From positions 310,001-374,000 of the forward strand of contig NZ_MLCE01000023.1 in NCBI RefSeq assembly GCF_002300165.1: a DNA stretch of 64,000 nt, given 5' to 3'. The position numbers and the translations under genes were made by a program. A model generated the notes under the pieces. It was given only the letters and a program-made list of their open reading frames with translations. It had not been told where the DNA came from and searched no databases. The first letter of the stretch is position 1, and each line of letters opens with the position of its first letter. The stretch comes from Streptomyces sp. Tue6028. Lineage in GTDB: Bacteria > Actinomycetota > Actinomycetes > Streptomycetales > Streptomycetaceae. Positions 63,901-64,000 of this stretch are shown one piece after another.

Positions 63901-64000
63901 GAAGGCCGACGGGGTGAAGCTGCCGGTGTCCACGGCCCGCTTCGGCGCGCCCCTCGGCCTGGACAGCCGCGGACCGGCCGGCCGCGAGGTCACCGTCCCG
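60911..64000 (+). CDS. Secreted S8 (subtilisin-like) serine protease, truncated by window end
   Basis: 1030 codons without a stop up to the edge. TTG 60911 (GGGGGAG just before it) begins a signal peptide LRRQVKRTCVASIATAAAVA with cleavage after ASA near residue 36; ATG 60869 is alternative. A propeptide-like segment precedes the catalytic domain with Asp232 (VLDTGVD), His264 (FGHGTHVA) and Ser443 (SGTSMATPHVAG). A long C-terminal beta-rich region follows, as in about 1,100-1,250-residue Streptomyces S8 proteases. The 218-bp upstream spacer carries the promoter. Confidence 0.92.
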   Translation, partial: MRRQVKRTCVASIATAAAVALTAGMTSPASAEAAHVSSDSAAKGTSGLTARHHITLITGDRVAVDAGGRVVGFERAEGRAHIPVFVRKTAGHTFVVPADAQRLIASGRLDKRLFDVTELNRAATRKAQKQGLKLIVGYRGAAAAAKADVRDAGTVRRTLRSLNADAVLTPRQDAAELWNAVTDDGTAAAGIAHVWLDGVRKASLDKSVPQIGAPKAWAAGYDGKGVKIAVLDTGVDAAHPDLKDQVIAAKNFSTSADATDHFGHGTHVASIAAGTGAKSNGKYKGVAPGAKILNGKVLSDDGYGDDSGILAGMEWAADQGADIVNLSLGGGDTPEIDPLEAEVNKLSEEKGILFAIAAGNDGDFGEQTVGSPGSAADALTVGAVDDNDKLASFSSRGPGLDGAIKPDVTAPGVDITAAAAPGSVIAKEVGERPPGYLTISGTSMATPHVAGAAAILKQEHPDWTFAELKGALTGSAKGGAYTPFQQGTGRIAVDRAIKQTVIADPSSVAFPVAQWPHTDDKPVTRSVTYRNVGRTDVTLTLAVTATGPKGRPAPAGFFTLGAKTVKVPAGGRASVGITADTKLGGTTDGAYAAYVTATGGGQSVRTAAAVQREVESYDVKLKYVTRDGEKPTHFTDLTPYTGAGRDYVTQGTGATETVRVPKGTYALSSQLVKDPEKLEGGLDWLVQPRLSVTRNVSVTVDQRTARSADITVPDAGAKPVSAIVSYMYAPSDFGFGFGVESFADLRVAHIGPALSSGLTQSWSGVWTKGDDTEYDIFTGGKVTKLQGAHVKHYKAGDLATVKTGMGAAASGKTGAVTAYGFLTDDFAFGVGVEQKLPGTRTLHVSTGDRVQWSLDFEQYGGKDADGFPLGEAFYTLGDPQTFAAGRSYTKTFNTGVFGPKLSSAYGVFRDGRYISGYLPMLADGQSHAGASLVTSVRTTLYRNNTKIAENDDPLDGSGRFKVPDADASYRLTTSVKRSVKVAAASTRIDASWTFRSKKADGVKLPVSTARFGAPLGLDSRGPAGREVTVP

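Overview
High-GC DNA whose gene order, codon use, GTG/TTG starts, leaderless promoters and gene families (afsQ1/afsQ2/sigQ, accA2, pccE/pccB, cya, hutH) indicate a Streptomyces chromosome. The order matches, from memory, the core-chromosome stretch of S. coelicolor around SCO4883-SCO4935; this was not checked by search. No phage, IS element, CRISPR array, rRNA or tRNA was seen. The only clear genomic scar is at 25.6-26.2 kb.

Layout: (1) 0.1-10.3 kb: an M20 amidohydrolase, two tandem BMP-family substrate-binding lipoproteins, a nucleoside-type ABC importer (ATPase and two permeases), then cytidine deaminase (cdd) and thymidine phosphorylase (deoA). (2) 10.3-16.1 kb: AEC transporter, STAS protein, ECF sigma factor with a SnoaL-like tail, a divergent MFS/LysR pair, and an alpha/beta-hydrolase that lacks its nucleophile. 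(3) 16.1-18.8 kb: adenosine deaminase and small secreted or membrane proteins. (4) 19.0-23.1 kb: the AfsQ two-component system with its lipoprotein partner, and divergent sigQ. (5) 23.2-26.8 kb: secreted proteins, uridine kinase, and remnants of two deleted genes. (6) 26.8-30.1 kb: deoC with a split ALDH16-like aldehyde dehydrogenase pair. (7) 30.1-37.6 kb: a repeat-rich spacer, PH-domain and mannosyltransferase-like membrane proteins, a phosphohexomutase-family enzyme, purine nucleoside phosphorylase, a gamma-glutamylcyclotransferase-like protein and LpdA. (8) 37.8-46.1 kb: DeoR and TetR regulators and the acyl/propionyl-CoA carboxylase locus (accA2, maf, small membrane protein, pccE, pccB, birA). 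(9) 46.2-55.1 kb: adenylate cyclase, enoyl-CoA hydratase, a GAF-GGDEF protein, hutH, a cold-shock protein with a structured leader, and a DEAD-box helicase. (10) 55.3-64 kb: DUF2625, a LAXTG sortase substrate, an L,D-transpeptidase, a FtsX/MacB-type ABC system, and a large secreted subtilisin-like protease that runs off the right edge.

The main integrating observation is a 12-bp palindrome, CTACGCGCGTAG, in front of six transcription units spread over 34 kb: bmp1, bmp2, the ABC-cdd-deoA operon, add, deoC-aldH and pnp-mutase. Together these encode uptake, deamination, phosphorolysis and breakdown of nucleosides to acetyl and triose units. The motif therefore defines a coherent nucleoside-catabolism regulon. 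Its repressor is not proven; the linked DeoR-family protein at 37.8 kb is the obvious candidate. At least fifteen genes here have a -10 box (usually TANNNT) 6-7 nt before the start codon, implying leaderless mRNAs; this decided several starts.
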